Positions 38,657 through 47,665 of a DNA stretch of 64,000 nt are shown in pieces. Under the pieces are notes generated by a model. The model had not been told where the DNA came from, made no database searches, and saw only the letters and a list, made by a program, of their open reading frames with translations. Every line of letters starts with the position of its first letter. Position 1 is the first letter of the stretch. The position numbers and the translations under genes are program-made. The DNA lies in assembly GCA_027050775.1 (NCBI GenBank), contig JALUBH010000027.1, positions 1-64,000 of the forward strand, read 5' to 3'. The DNA is from Campylobacteraceae bacterium. Its GTDB lineage: Bacteria > Campylobacterota > Campylobacteria > Campylobacterales > Sulfurospirillaceae.

Positions 38657-39847
38657 ATGAGTAGTATTTTAAAGTTAATAGGTCGTGAAAAAGAACTTTT
38701 TAGAGAAGATATAACTTCAAGTGAGAATGAATTAAAAAATATTGTATCAAACTCTAAGTTTTTAGTAATAGGTGGAGCCGGTTCAATCGGACAAGCTGTT
38801 ACAAAAGAGATATTTAAACGCAAGCCTAAAAAACTTCATATTGTGGATATATCTGAAAATAATATGGTTGAACTTGTTCGTGACATAAGAAGTTCTTTTG
38901 GTTATATTGATGGGGATTTCAAAACATATGCATTAGACATTGGCTCATTAGAATATGATGCTTTTATTCAAAATGATGGAAAGTATGACTATGTACTAAA
39001 TCTTTCTGCTCTTAAACATGTACGAAGTGAAAAAGACCCCTTTACTTTAATGAGAATGATTGAGACAAATATTTTCAACACAGATAAAACCATTAAACAA
39101 TCTATAGCAAATGGGACTAAAAAATACTTTTGTGTCTCTACTGATAAAGCTGCAAACCCTGTTAATATGATGGGGGCAAGTAAGCGTATTATGGAGATGT
39201 TTGTGCATAGAAACTCGCAAGAGATAGATGTCTCTATGGCAAGATTTGCCAATGTGGCGTTTAGCGATGGTTCACTTCTTCATGGATTTAATCAGCGTAT
39301 TCAAAAAAGACAACCAATCGTTGCTCCAAATGATATAAAAAGATATTTTGTTACGCCACAAGAGTCAGGGGAACTTTGTCTAATGTCGTGCATTTTTGGT
39401 GAAAATCGTGATATATTTTTTCCTAAACTTAGTGAAAGTCTAAACCTCATATCTTTTGCAGATATAGCAGTTAAGTATCTTCAAAATTTAGGATATGAGC
39501 CATATTTATGCAAAGATGAAGATGAAGCAAGAGAGCTGGCAAAAACACTTCAGGAAGAAGGAAAATGGCCTTGTCTCTTTACTGCTAGTGACACCACAGG
39601 CGAAAAAGACTTTGAAGAATTTTTTACTGATGCAGAAACTTTAGATATGAAGCGGTTTAAAAATTTAGGAATTATTAAAAATGAGCTGGAATTTAATGCT
39701 GATAAATTAGAAAGTTTTGAAAAAACCATTAAAGCATATTTGGAAAATCTTTCATGGAATAAAGAAGATATTGTGCGAGAGTTTTTTAAGTTATTGCCTG
39801 ATTTTGCACATAAAGAGACGGGCAAATACCTTGATGGGAAAATGTAA
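38657..39847 (+). CDS. legB: nucleotide-sugar 4,6-dehydratase, LegB-type (copy 1)
   Basis: A 396-residue extended SDR that would convert an NDP-N-acetylglucosamine to its 4-keto-6-deoxy form, the first step to legionaminic acid. The NAD motif GGAGSIGQAV lies near 38-47. The catalytic STDKAANPVNMMGASKR is near 160, with Met rather than Tyr in the YxxxK position, as in related FlaA1/PglF-type enzymes. It is followed at once by legC (stop and start share one base). A near-identical paralogue lies at 52900. GDP as the carrier is inferred from the ptmE-like gene. Confidence 0.83.
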   Translation: MSSILKLIGREKELFREDITSSENELKNIVSNSKFLVIGGAGSIGQAVTKEIFKRKPKKLHIVDISENNMVELVRDIRSSFGYIDGDFKTYALDIGSLEYDAFIQNDGKYDYVLNLSALKHVRSEKDPFTLMRMIETNIFNTDKTIKQSIANGTKKYFCVSTDKAANPVNMMGASKRIMEMFVHRNSQEIDVSMARFANVAFSDGSLLHGFNQRIQKRQPIVAPNDIKRYFVTPQESGELCLMSCIFGENRDIFFPKLSESLNLISFADIAVKYLQNLGYEPYLCKDEDEARELAKTLQEEGKWPCLFTASDTTGEKDFEEFFTDAETLDMKRFKNLGIIKNELEFNADKLESFEKTIKAYLENLSWNKEDIVREFFKLLPDFAHKETGKYLDGKM

Positions 39848-40986
39848 TGCAAAAACTTGTTGAATTTATTCAAAGCATTTATAAAAGCAAAGAGTTTATC
39901 CCTCTTCATGAGCCAAAATTTATAGGAAATGAGAAAAAATATCTTAATGATTGTATAGATTCTACTTTTGTATCAAGCGTAGGAAAATATGTTGATAGAT
40001 TTGAAAAAGAGTTTGCTTTGTATATTGGAAGCAAATATGCTGTCGCTACTGTGAATGGCACAGCTGCTCTACATATTTCTTTACTTTTAGCTGATGTGCA
40101 AAGAGATGATGAAGTGATAACTCAACCACTCACTTTTATAGCTACATGTAATGCCATCAGTTACATCGGTGCAAAACCTATTTTTGTAGATGTTGATTTG
40201 GATACTATGGGACTTTCACCACAGTCACTAAAGAATTTTTTAGTAGAGAATTGTGAAATAGCACATGAAGAGTGCATCAACAAAACTACTAACAAAACTA
40301 TAAAAGCATGTGTGCCTATGCACACTTTTGGGCATCCTTGTAAAATCGATGAGATAAAAGAGATATGTGATAAGTGGCATATAGCTTTGGTAGAAGATGC
40401 TGCTGAAAGCCTAGGAAGTCATTATAAGCAAAAACATACAGGTACTTTTGGAAAAGTTGGTGCATTTAGTTTTAATGGCAATAAAATTATCACTAGTGGA
40501 GGTGGCGGAGTTATCGTTACAGATGATGAAAATCTGGCAAAAAAAGCCAAATATATCACAACAACAGCAAAGATCCCGCACCCTTATGAATATGCACATG
40601 ACGAGATAGGCTATAATTATCGTATGCCAAATTTAAATGCAGCTCTTTTAGTTGCACAATTAGAGCAACTTGATAAATTTTTGAAAAACAAGAGAGAGTT
40701 GGCTGAAAAATATAAAAAGTTTTTTAGTGCTTCTAGAGACATAAAATTTGTAAAAGAACCAAAAAATGCATCTTCGAACTACTGGCTACAAGCAGTAATA
40801 CTCAAAGATTTACAAACAAGAGATGAGTTTTTAGACTATACAAATAAAAATGGCATTATGACAAGACCTATTTGGAAGCTTATGAATGAGCTAGAGATGT
40901 TTAAAGATGCTCAGTGTGCTAATTTGGATAATGCAAAGTACTTAGAGCAAAGAGTTGTTAATATTTCGAGTGGAGTAAATTTGTGA
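39847..40986 (+). CDS. legC: LegC-family PLP aminotransferase
   Basis: A 379-residue DegT/DnrJ/EryC1 aminotransferase. It opens with FIPLHEPKFIGNEKKYLNDCIDS in pieces, as in LegC enzymes, and would add the 4-amino group to the 4-keto-6-deoxy sugar. PLP-site residues are the aspartate in VEDAAESLGS and the lysine in SFNGNKIITSGGGG (near 200-213). Genes upstream and downstream overlap by 1 and 4 nt, so it is part of one translationally coupled series. Confidence 0.88.
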   Translation: MQKLVEFIQSIYKSKEFIPLHEPKFIGNEKKYLNDCIDSTFVSSVGKYVDRFEKEFALYIGSKYAVATVNGTAALHISLLLADVQRDDEVITQPLTFIATCNAISYIGAKPIFVDVDLDTMGLSPQSLKNFLVENCEIAHEECINKTTNKTIKACVPMHTFGHPCKIDEIKEICDKWHIALVEDAAESLGSHYKQKHTGTFGKVGAFSFNGNKIITSGGGGVIVTDDENLAKKAKYITTTAKIPHPYEYAHDEIGYNYRMPNLNAALLVAQLEQLDKFLKNKRELAEKYKKFFSASRDIKFVKEPKNASSNYWLQAVILKDLQTRDEFLDYTNKNGIMTRPIWKLMNELEMFKDAQCANLDNAKYLEQRVVNISSGVNL

Positions 40987-41957
40987 GCGAAGTAATCAAC
41001 GATATTTATTATACAGATAATCATATTAGATTGTATCTAAAAGACAAAGAAGAGTTGTTTAGTTTTGAATACAAAGAAAAAGATAATCTTTTTATCAATA
41101 AAACAATCAAAAGACCAATTTTAAAAATTGGAAACCTAGATATTACAAAGGAATATTATGACTTAGAAACTGCCTATGGCTATGGCGGATTTTACACAAA
41201 TAGCGATGATAAACTTTTTATGAAAAGAGCATTTAAATCATATGAACAAAAATGTCAAGATGAGAATATTATCGCAGAATTTATTAGATTTCATCCTTTT
41301 AATAACTTTCCAATAAAATATCATAATTTTTTGGATTTTAATGTGCTTGATAGAAATGTGGTTGTAAAAGATTTGAAGCAAGATATTTTACTTAGTTATA
41401 CATCTAAAGTTAGAAATGCTGTCAAAAGATCATGCGAAAAAATAATTTTTAGAGAAAGTTCTGATATAGATAAATTTATTGAATTGTACAATGCAACAAT
41501 GTCAAAAAATGATGCTAGTGAATTTTATTTTTTTCCTAAAACTTATTATCAAAATCTTTTAAATAATAAAAATATTCAGCTTTATGAGATAAAATATGAA
41601 AACAATATAGTTGCGATGGGATTTTTTATGTTTGGTGAAGAAATTGCTCATTACCATCTTTCTGCAAATACAGATATATCTTACAAAATAAATGCTAACT
41701 ATGGATTACTCCATAATGCTTTTTTAAAAGCAAAAGAACGAGGTTTAGACTATATGCTTCTTGGTGGTGGAACAACATCCCAAGAGGATGATAATTTGCT
41801 AAAATTTAAGAAAAAGTTTTCTAAAGAGTTAAAACCTTTTTATATTAGCGGTAAAATCTATGATAAAAATATTTATGATAAATATAATGAAATATGGAAA
41901 GAACAGTCAGCAGAAGATGTAAGATATTTTTTAAAATATAGATTGGAACTAAAATGA
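40983..41957 (+). CDS. FemAB/GNAT-type acyltransferase
   Basis: A 324-residue protein of the FemX/GNAT-like fold. Hallmarks are FIRFHPFNNF, the KVRNAVKRSCE basic helix after the first half-domain, and LLHNAFLKAKERGLDYMLLGGG near residue 245 followed by LLKFKKKFS. It sits between legC and legI, where the standard pathway has the acetyltransferase LegH, so it could acylate the 4-amino group; the fold differs from the hexapeptide LegH, so this is inference. It starts at GTG with a 4-nt overlap to legC. Confidence 0.7.
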   Translation: MSEVINDIYYTDNHIRLYLKDKEELFSFEYKEKDNLFINKTIKRPILKIGNLDITKEYYDLETAYGYGGFYTNSDDKLFMKRAFKSYEQKCQDENIIAEFIRFHPFNNFPIKYHNFLDFNVLDRNVVVKDLKQDILLSYTSKVRNAVKRSCEKIIFRESSDIDKFIELYNATMSKNDASEFYFFPKTYYQNLLNNKNIQLYEIKYENNIVAMGFFMFGEEIAHYHLSANTDISYKINANYGLLHNAFLKAKERGLDYMLLGGGTTSQEDDNLLKFKKKFSKELKPFYISGKIYDKNIYDKYNEIWKEQSAEDVRYFLKYRLELK

Positions 41958-42946
41958 GTGTATTTATTATAGCAGAAGCAGGAGTGAATCATAATGGCGA
42001 TATAAGTCTTGCTAAAAAACTGATAGATGTTGCTGTTGAAGCAGGTGTTGATGCTGTAAAATTTCAAACATGGAAAACTGAACTTCTTGTAACCAAGGAA
42101 GCAAAACAAGCTGAGTATCAAACAAAAAATACTCAAACGGAAGAGTCTCAATATGATATGCTTAAGAAATTAGAACTTTCTTATGATGATTTTGAAGAAT
42201 TAAAGAATTATTGCGATTCTAAAAAAATTATGTTTTTGTCAACTCCTGATGAAATACCAAGTGCAAATTTTTTAGTAAATTTACAAAATATATTTAAGAT
42301 AGGTTCTGGAGAATTGACAAATCTTCTATATTTGAGACATATAGGTAGTTTAGGTAAAGAGATAATAATGTCGTCTGGGATGTGTACATTAGAAGAGACA
42401 AAAGATGCCTTAGATGTTTTGATACAAGCAGGCACAAAAAAAGAAAACATCACTGTTTTACATGCAAATACTCAATACCCGACACCAATGAAAGATGTAA
42501 ATCTTAATGCCATGATAACAATCAAAAATGAACTCGGTGTGAAAGTTGGTTACAGCGATCATACTTTAGGCATAGAAGTTGATATTGCAGCTGTAGCAAT
42601 GGGCGCTAGTTGCATAGAAAAACATTTTACACTTGACAAAACCATGGAAGGACCAGACCATAAAGCCTCACTAGAGCCAGATGAATTAAAAGCGATGGTG
42701 CAATCTATACGAAATATTGAATTAGCTTTAGGCAGTAGTGTAAAAAAACCAAGCAAAAGTGAAACACCAAATATGCAAGTAGCCAGAAAATCAATCGTTG
42801 CAAAGTGCACAATTCAAAAAGGTGAAAAATTTAGCGAAGATAACTTGGCTATCAAAAGACCCAGTAGTGGCATAAATCCTATGCGATGGGATGAGATAGT
42901 TGGCACAGTCTCTCAAAGAGATTATGAAGTAGATGAGTTAATATGA
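41954..42946 (+). CDS. legI: legionaminic/sialic acid synthase (NeuB family)
   Basis: The 330-residue NeuB-type enzyme condenses a 2,4-diacetamido hexose with phosphoenolpyruvate to form the nonulosonic acid. The TIM-barrel domain (1-270) has IAEAGVNHNGD (about 6-16), VKFQTWKTE, KIGSGELTN, VGYSDHTLGIE and EKHFTLDK. A C-terminal SAF/antifreeze-like domain (about 275-330, with KGEKFSEDNLAIKRPSSGI) is complete. LegI rather than PseI or NeuB is inferred from the other pathway genes. Confidence 0.9.
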   Translation: MSVFIIAEAGVNHNGDISLAKKLIDVAVEAGVDAVKFQTWKTELLVTKEAKQAEYQTKNTQTEESQYDMLKKLELSYDDFEELKNYCDSKKIMFLSTPDEIPSANFLVNLQNIFKIGSGELTNLLYLRHIGSLGKEIIMSSGMCTLEETKDALDVLIQAGTKKENITVLHANTQYPTPMKDVNLNAMITIKNELGVKVGYSDHTLGIEVDIAAVAMGASCIEKHFTLDKTMEGPDHKASLEPDELKAMVQSIRNIELALGSSVKKPSKSETPNMQVARKSIVAKCTIQKGEKFSEDNLAIKRPSSGINPMRWDEIVGTVSQRDYEVDELI

Positions 42947-43836
42947 AGGATTTAACTATTGTAGACAACATAAATATTCAAGATGAAATATTTACTATTC
43001 GTGGCGTGCAGGTTATGTTGGATGAAGATTTAGCAAAACTGTATGAAGTAGAGCTTAAAAGATTAAATGAACAAGTTAAAAGGAATATAGATAGATTTCC
43101 AGAAAAGTTTCGATTTCAATTAACTAAAGAAGAGTATGAAATCTTAAGGTCGCAATTTGCGACCTTAAAGTTAGATAATAGTTGGGGAAGACACAGAAAG
43201 TATTTACCTTATGTCTTTACAGAACAAGGTGTATCTATGCTTAGTGCCGCTTTAAGAAGTAAAACAGCTATAGAAGTAAGTATAAAGATTATCGATAGTT
43301 TTGTAAATATGAGAAGGTTTTTACAAAATAATGCTTCTGTATTTCAAAGACTAGACAAGCTGGAAGCAAATCAATTGCAGCACAAAATAGAATCAGATGA
43401 AAATTTTGAAAAAATATTTAAAGCCATAGAAAATAAATCAATAAAGCCTAAACAAGGTATATTTTATAATGGACAAATATTTGATGCGTACAGTTTTGTG
43501 ACAGATTTAGTTAAAAGTGCAAAAAAGTCAATTGTTCTTATCGATAACTATATTGATGAATCTACACTTACAATATTGAGCAAAAATCAAAATATCAATA
43601 CTACTATTTATACATCTAAAATCTCAAAGCAATTGAAACTAGATATAGAAAAATACAATCAGCAGTATAAAAAAATAGAATTAAAAAAGTTTGATTTGTC
43701 TCATGATAGATTTTTAATAATTGACAATGTAGAGGCATATCACATCGGTGCAAGTCTCAAAGATTTGGGTAAAAAATGGTTTGCATTTTCAAAGATGGAT
43801 ATAAACTCTTTTGAGATTATGGAGAAGTTAAAATGA
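42943..43836 (+). CDS. ORF6N-domain protein with PLD-like C-terminus
   Basis: The 297-residue protein begins with an ORF6N domain (about 10-115: IFTIRGVQVMLDEDLAKLYEVE, in two parts, and YVFTEQGVSMLSAALRS), a DNA-binding-type module common in phages and mobile elements. A coiled linker follows. The C-terminal domain (about 165-297) has HDRFLIID and YHIGASLKDLGKKWFAFSK, like a single HxK-type motif of phospholipase D-fold proteins, with Arg in place of Lys. It overlaps legI and legG by 4 nt on each side, so it is translated with the sugar operon. Its job there is unknown. Confidence 0.8.
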   Translation: MKDLTIVDNINIQDEIFTIRGVQVMLDEDLAKLYEVELKRLNEQVKRNIDRFPEKFRFQLTKEEYEILRSQFATLKLDNSWGRHRKYLPYVFTEQGVSMLSAALRSKTAIEVSIKIIDSFVNMRRFLQNNASVFQRLDKLEANQLQHKIESDENFEKIFKAIENKSIKPKQGIFYNGQIFDAYSFVTDLVKSAKKSIVLIDNYIDESTLTILSKNQNINTTIYTSKISKQLKLDIEKYNQQYKKIELKKFDLSHDRFLIIDNVEAYHIGASLKDLGKKWFAFSKMDINSFEIMEKLK

Positions 43837-44993
43837 ATAAAAGAAAAATCTGTGTAGTAACGGGCACTCGTGCAGAATATGGTCTTCTTTATTGGTTGAT
43901 GAAAGAGATAGAGGCTGATAATGCTTTAGAATTACAACTCATAGTGACAGGAATGCATCTAAGCCCTGAGTTTGGACTTACTTATAAGATAATAGAAAAA
44001 GATTTTAAAATTAATAAAAAAATAGAGATGTTGTTATCTTCTGATACTTCTGTCGGCATTTCAAAATCTATGGGATTAGCCCAAATATCGTTCGCAGAGG
44101 CTTATGATGAATTAAAGCCTGATATCGTTGTTGTTTTAGGTGATAGATATGAGATATTCTCTGCTGTAAGTGCTGCCATGATAGCTCGTGTACCAATAGC
44201 ACATCTAAGTGGTGGAGAGCTTACGCTAGGTGCTATAGATGATGCAATCCGGCATGCTATTACCAAAATGAGTCATATACATTTTGTGGCTACTGAAGTT
44301 TATCGAAAAAGAGTTATTCAATTAGGAGAAAATCTTCATCATGTATTTAATTTTGGAGAAGCGGGATTAGATAATATTTATAAATTAGATTTACTCTCAT
44401 ATGATGATTTTGAAAAATCTATTGAATGGAAGCTTGCAAAGAAAAATCTACTCTTTACATATCACCCAACAACTTTAGACGATATTAAAAGTGTCAAAAA
44501 AGACATTATAAATATTTTAGAGTATTTGATTTCTCTTAAAGATACAAATATCATTGCAACCAAAGCTAATTCTGATAGTGGTGGAAGAATTATTAATGCT
44601 ATTCTTGAAGAGTATGCAGCTAAATATAAAAATATAAAATTATTTGCATCTTTAGGACAGTTGCGTTATCTATCAGCTCTGCAATATGTTGATGCAGTTG
44701 TAGGTAATACTTCAAGTGGCTTAGTGGAAGCACCAAGCTTTAAAATTGGTACTATCAATATTGGAGATAGACAAAAAGGAAGGATTGCAGGAGAAAGTGT
44801 TATTAACTGTTCTGCTAATGCTGAAAGTTTATCTCATACATTTGATAAATTATATTCAAAAGAATTTCAAAGTTTATTAAAGGAAGTTGTTAATCCATAT
44901 GGAAATGGTGGTGCGAGTATAAAAACAAAAGAAATTTTAAAAAATATTGACTTAAAAAATATTATTGTTAAAGAATTCAAGGATATATCTTGA
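43833..44993 (+). CDS. legG: hydrolysing NDP-sugar 2-epimerase (NeuC/LegG)
   Basis: A 386-residue enzyme of the NeuC family that hydrolyses the NDP-linked diacetamido sugar and inverts C2 to give the free manno sugar for LegI. Typical marks are VTGTRAEYGLLYWLMKE (about 8-24), LGDRYEIFSA, AHLSGGE and the GNTSSGLVEAPSF segment near 290. It follows the ORF6N gene by overlap and precedes a short DegT-like gene whose TTG start overlaps its stop. Confidence 0.9.
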   Translation: MNKRKICVVTGTRAEYGLLYWLMKEIEADNALELQLIVTGMHLSPEFGLTYKIIEKDFKINKKIEMLLSSDTSVGISKSMGLAQISFAEAYDELKPDIVVVLGDRYEIFSAVSAAMIARVPIAHLSGGELTLGAIDDAIRHAITKMSHIHFVATEVYRKRVIQLGENLHHVFNFGEAGLDNIYKLDLLSYDDFEKSIEWKLAKKNLLFTYHPTTLDDIKSVKKDIINILEYLISLKDTNIIATKANSDSGGRIINAILEEYAAKYKNIKLFASLGQLRYLSALQYVDAVVGNTSSGLVEAPSFKIGTINIGDRQKGRIAGESVINCSANAESLSHTFDKLYSKEFQSLLKEVVNPYGNGGASIKTKEILKNIDLKNIIVKEFKDIS

Positions 44994-45952
44994 GACCAAT
45001 AGGTGGCGAGTTAGAGTTAAAGTCTTTAGATATAAAATCTTACTTTACTGATTCGGGTAGATCTTCTTTACTTCTGTTTTTAAGAAGTAATGATCATAGA
45101 AATAAAAAATATTTATTGCCTGATTTTTTTTGTGAGGTTATAGAAAAAATTTTTATAGATGAAAATATAGAGTACTCTTTTTATGCGGTTAATGAAGAGT
45201 TAGTATTTGATGAAGAAGAAATGTTACATAAAGATTTTGATGTTTTATATGTTATGAATTATTTTGGAGTACAAAAAAAGATACAACCTTTTCTTTTAAA
45301 TGATAAAATTGTTATAGAAGATAATGTCTTTTTTCATAATTTTGAAAATAGTGCAAATTATAAAAATTGGTTTGCTTTTAATAGCTTTAGAAAAGTTTCA
45401 CAGCTTAGTGGCGGGAGTTTGATTAAAACAAATTTAGAGTTAGATATAAATTTAATTGAAGAAAAAGAAGCACCATTTATAAAATTGAAAAATATTGCGA
45501 AAAATATTAAATATGAATATTTAACTCATAGCCTATTTACGGAAAAAAAGTATCTTGCTAAACTAGAAGAAGCAGAAGAAAATCTTGACAATCAAAAAAA
45601 GATTTTTAGAATTGATAACAATTCAATAGCTAATTTAATTTCAATGGATTTGAAATCTCAACAAGAAATTAGAAAAAAAAGATTTGATATTTTATATAGC
45701 TTATTTCCTAAAGAGTGTATCAATAGAAACCCATCTTATTATTCATTTTTTGTTATGTGTATTAAAGATAGAGATGATTTTCGAAAAAACTTAATGGATA
45801 GTAATATTTATTTACCAATGCATTGGCCTCAGTCAAGTAGAGCAAATGATTTATATCACAACATAATATCAATCCCACTATTTGAAACTTATACAGAAGA
45901 AGAATTTTTATATATGCTAGAAAAAATAAAGGATGCTCATGAAAAACTATAA
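44990..45952 (+). CDS. short DegT/DnrJ-like PLP protein
   Basis: A 320-residue protein with a reduced DegT/DnrJ/EryC1 aminotransferase pattern. VLYVMNYFGV (about 85-94), VIEDNVFFH with the PLP-ring aspartate near 107, and FNSFRKVSQLSGGSLI with a lysine at the Schiff-base position near 135 can be seen. It is shorter than the family norm of about 370 residues, and the N-terminal region is divergent. It may aminate a sugar or be a degenerate relative. TTG 44990 has AAGGA at good spacing. Confidence 0.62.
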   Translation: MRPIGGELELKSLDIKSYFTDSGRSSLLLFLRSNDHRNKKYLLPDFFCEVIEKIFIDENIEYSFYAVNEELVFDEEEMLHKDFDVLYVMNYFGVQKKIQPFLLNDKIVIEDNVFFHNFENSANYKNWFAFNSFRKVSQLSGGSLIKTNLELDINLIEEKEAPFIKLKNIAKNIKYEYLTHSLFTEKKYLAKLEEAEENLDNQKKIFRIDNNSIANLISMDLKSQQEIRKKRFDILYSLFPKECINRNPSYYSFFVMCIKDRDDFRKNLMDSNIYLPMHWPQSSRANDLYHNIISIPLFETYTEEEFLYMLEKIKDAHEKL

Positions 45953-46985
45953 AAATATACTACTAAAACCGACATCAACGATAAAAGAAGCATTAAAAAT
46001 CATTGATAGTGGTGCAATCCAAATAGCCTTAGTTATAGATAAAGATGAAAAGTTACTAGGTACTGTAACAGATGGAGATATACGAAGAGGTCTTTTAAAT
46101 AATCTTTTACTTGAAGATACTATTGAAACTATTATCTTTAAGACGCCAACAGTTTGTAGTGTAGAAGATACGAAAGAGAAGATCCTTGAAATAGCACTCG
46201 CTAAAAAGCTACATCAGATACCTATAGTAGATAAAGATGGAAAACTAGTAGGCATAAAAGAGGTTGATGAGCTTTTAAAACCTGAACATAAGAGTAACAA
46301 AGTTGTACTTATGGTTGGAGGTTTAGGAACTCGTCTTAGACCTTTGACGGACAACACTCCTAAACCTATGCTCAAAGTAGGAAACAAGCCTATACTCGAG
46401 ACTATCATACTTAACTTTAAAAAGTATGGCTTTGTAAATATCGTCCTGTGTGTAAGCTATAAATCTGAAATCATTGAAGAGTATTTCAAAGATGGTAGTG
46501 AGTTTGGTGTCAATATAGAGTATGCGCATGAGAACAAACGAATGGGAACTGCTGGAGCATTAAGCTTAGTAAAAGAGAGACTAGATGAGCCATTTTTTGT
46601 GATGAATGGTGACCTGCTTACAAATATAAACTTTGAAAATATGATGGAGTATCATCTAACAAATGATGCTACTGCTACTATGGGGGTAAGAGATTATGAC
46701 TTTCAAGTGCCTTATGGTGTTGTAAATGTTGATGGAGTTGACATACAAAGCATCCAAGAAAAACCAATACATAGATTTTTCGTAAGTGGCGGTGTGTATG
46801 TATTAAACCCTGATGTGTTAAAATACATCCCAAATAATGAGTTTTATGATATACCGACACTGTTTGAAAAAATGATAGAAGAGAAGCAAAAAAGCATCTC
46901 TTTTCCTATTCGAGAGTATTGGTTAGATATAGGAAGAATGGAAGAATTTGAAAAAGCAAATAATGAATATAGTGAGGTGTTTTAG
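45939..46985 (+). CDS. CBS-domain sugar nucleotidyltransferase, PtmE-like
   Basis: A 348-residue protein. Two CBS domains (about 1-115) are followed by a nucleotidyltransferase domain (about 120-345) with VGGLGTRLRPLTDNTPKPML and MNGDLLTN. Campylobacter PtmE has this layout and makes GDP-glucosamine for legionaminic acid synthesis, so this gene supports a GDP-linked route. ATG 45939 has AAAGGA at 5-nt spacing; the ATG two codons earlier overlaps that site. The stop shares a base with legF (TAGTG). Confidence 0.82.
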   Translation: MKNYKNILLKPTSTIKEALKIIDSGAIQIALVIDKDEKLLGTVTDGDIRRGLLNNLLLEDTIETIIFKTPTVCSVEDTKEKILEIALAKKLHQIPIVDKDGKLVGIKEVDELLKPEHKSNKVVLMVGGLGTRLRPLTDNTPKPMLKVGNKPILETIILNFKKYGFVNIVLCVSYKSEIIEEYFKDGSEFGVNIEYAHENKRMGTAGALSLVKERLDEPFFVMNGDLLTNINFENMMEYHLTNDATATMGVRDYDFQVPYGVVNVDGVDIQSIQEKPIHRFFVSGGVYVLNPDVLKYIPNNEFYDIPTLFEKMIEEKQKSISFPIREYWLDIGRMEEFEKANNEYSEVF

Positions 46986-47665
46986 TGTATAAAGATAAAA
47001 CTTTTTTAGCTATCATTCCCGCTAGAGGTGGGAGTAAAAGATTACCTCGTAAAAATGTGCTTGATTTGAATGGTAAACCTTTAATCGCTTATAGTATTGA
47101 AGCAGGACTTAAAAGTAAATATATAGATAGTGTTGTTGTGACCAGTGATGATAAAGAAATACTAGATATATCAAAAAAATATGGTGCTTTGGCAATGAAA
47201 AGACCTGCTGAGTTAGCTAATGATACAGCTACAACATTTGATGCTATAAAGCATGCTATAGAAAATACAAATGAATATGATTATGTTGTTCTGCTACAGC
47301 CTACCAGTCCATTGCGTAATGCAAAACATATAGATGAAGCGATTGAACTTCTTGAATCTAAAAATGCTGATTCGGTTGTTGGTGTTTGTGAGATGGATCA
47401 TTCACCTTTATGGTCAAATACATTGGATGACACTCTGTCCATGGAAAATTTTCTAAGAGAGGAAGTGAAAAATAAAAGAAGTCAGGATTTAGATAAATAT
47501 TATAGAGTTAATGGTGCAATTTATATTTGTAAAATAGATAGGCTTCTAGAAGAGAAGAGTTTTTTCTTGGAAGAGCATATTTATGCCTATAGAATGGATA
47601 AAGAGAATTCTATTGATATTGATGAAGAGATTGATTTTAAGATTGCAGAGGTTTTTCTTGATTAA
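46985..47665 (+). CDS. legF: CMP-legionaminic acid synthetase
   Basis: A 226-residue acylneuraminate cytidylyltransferase that activates the nine-carbon sugar with CTP. AIIPARGGSKRLPRKNV (about 10-26), VVLLQPTSPLR and RVNGAIYICK are the family signatures. LegF rather than NeuA or PseF is inferred from the neighbouring legB, legC, legI, legG set. It starts at GTG and the following transferase gene begins inside its last codons. Confidence 0.9.
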   Translation: MYKDKTFLAIIPARGGSKRLPRKNVLDLNGKPLIAYSIEAGLKSKYIDSVVVTSDDKEILDISKKYGALAMKRPAELANDTATTFDAIKHAIENTNEYDYVVLLQPTSPLRNAKHIDEAIELLESKNADSVVGVCEMDHSPLWSNTLDDTLSMENFLREEVKNKRSQDLDKYYRVNGAIYICKIDRLLEEKSFFLEEHIYAYRMDKENSIDIDEEIDFKIAEVFLD

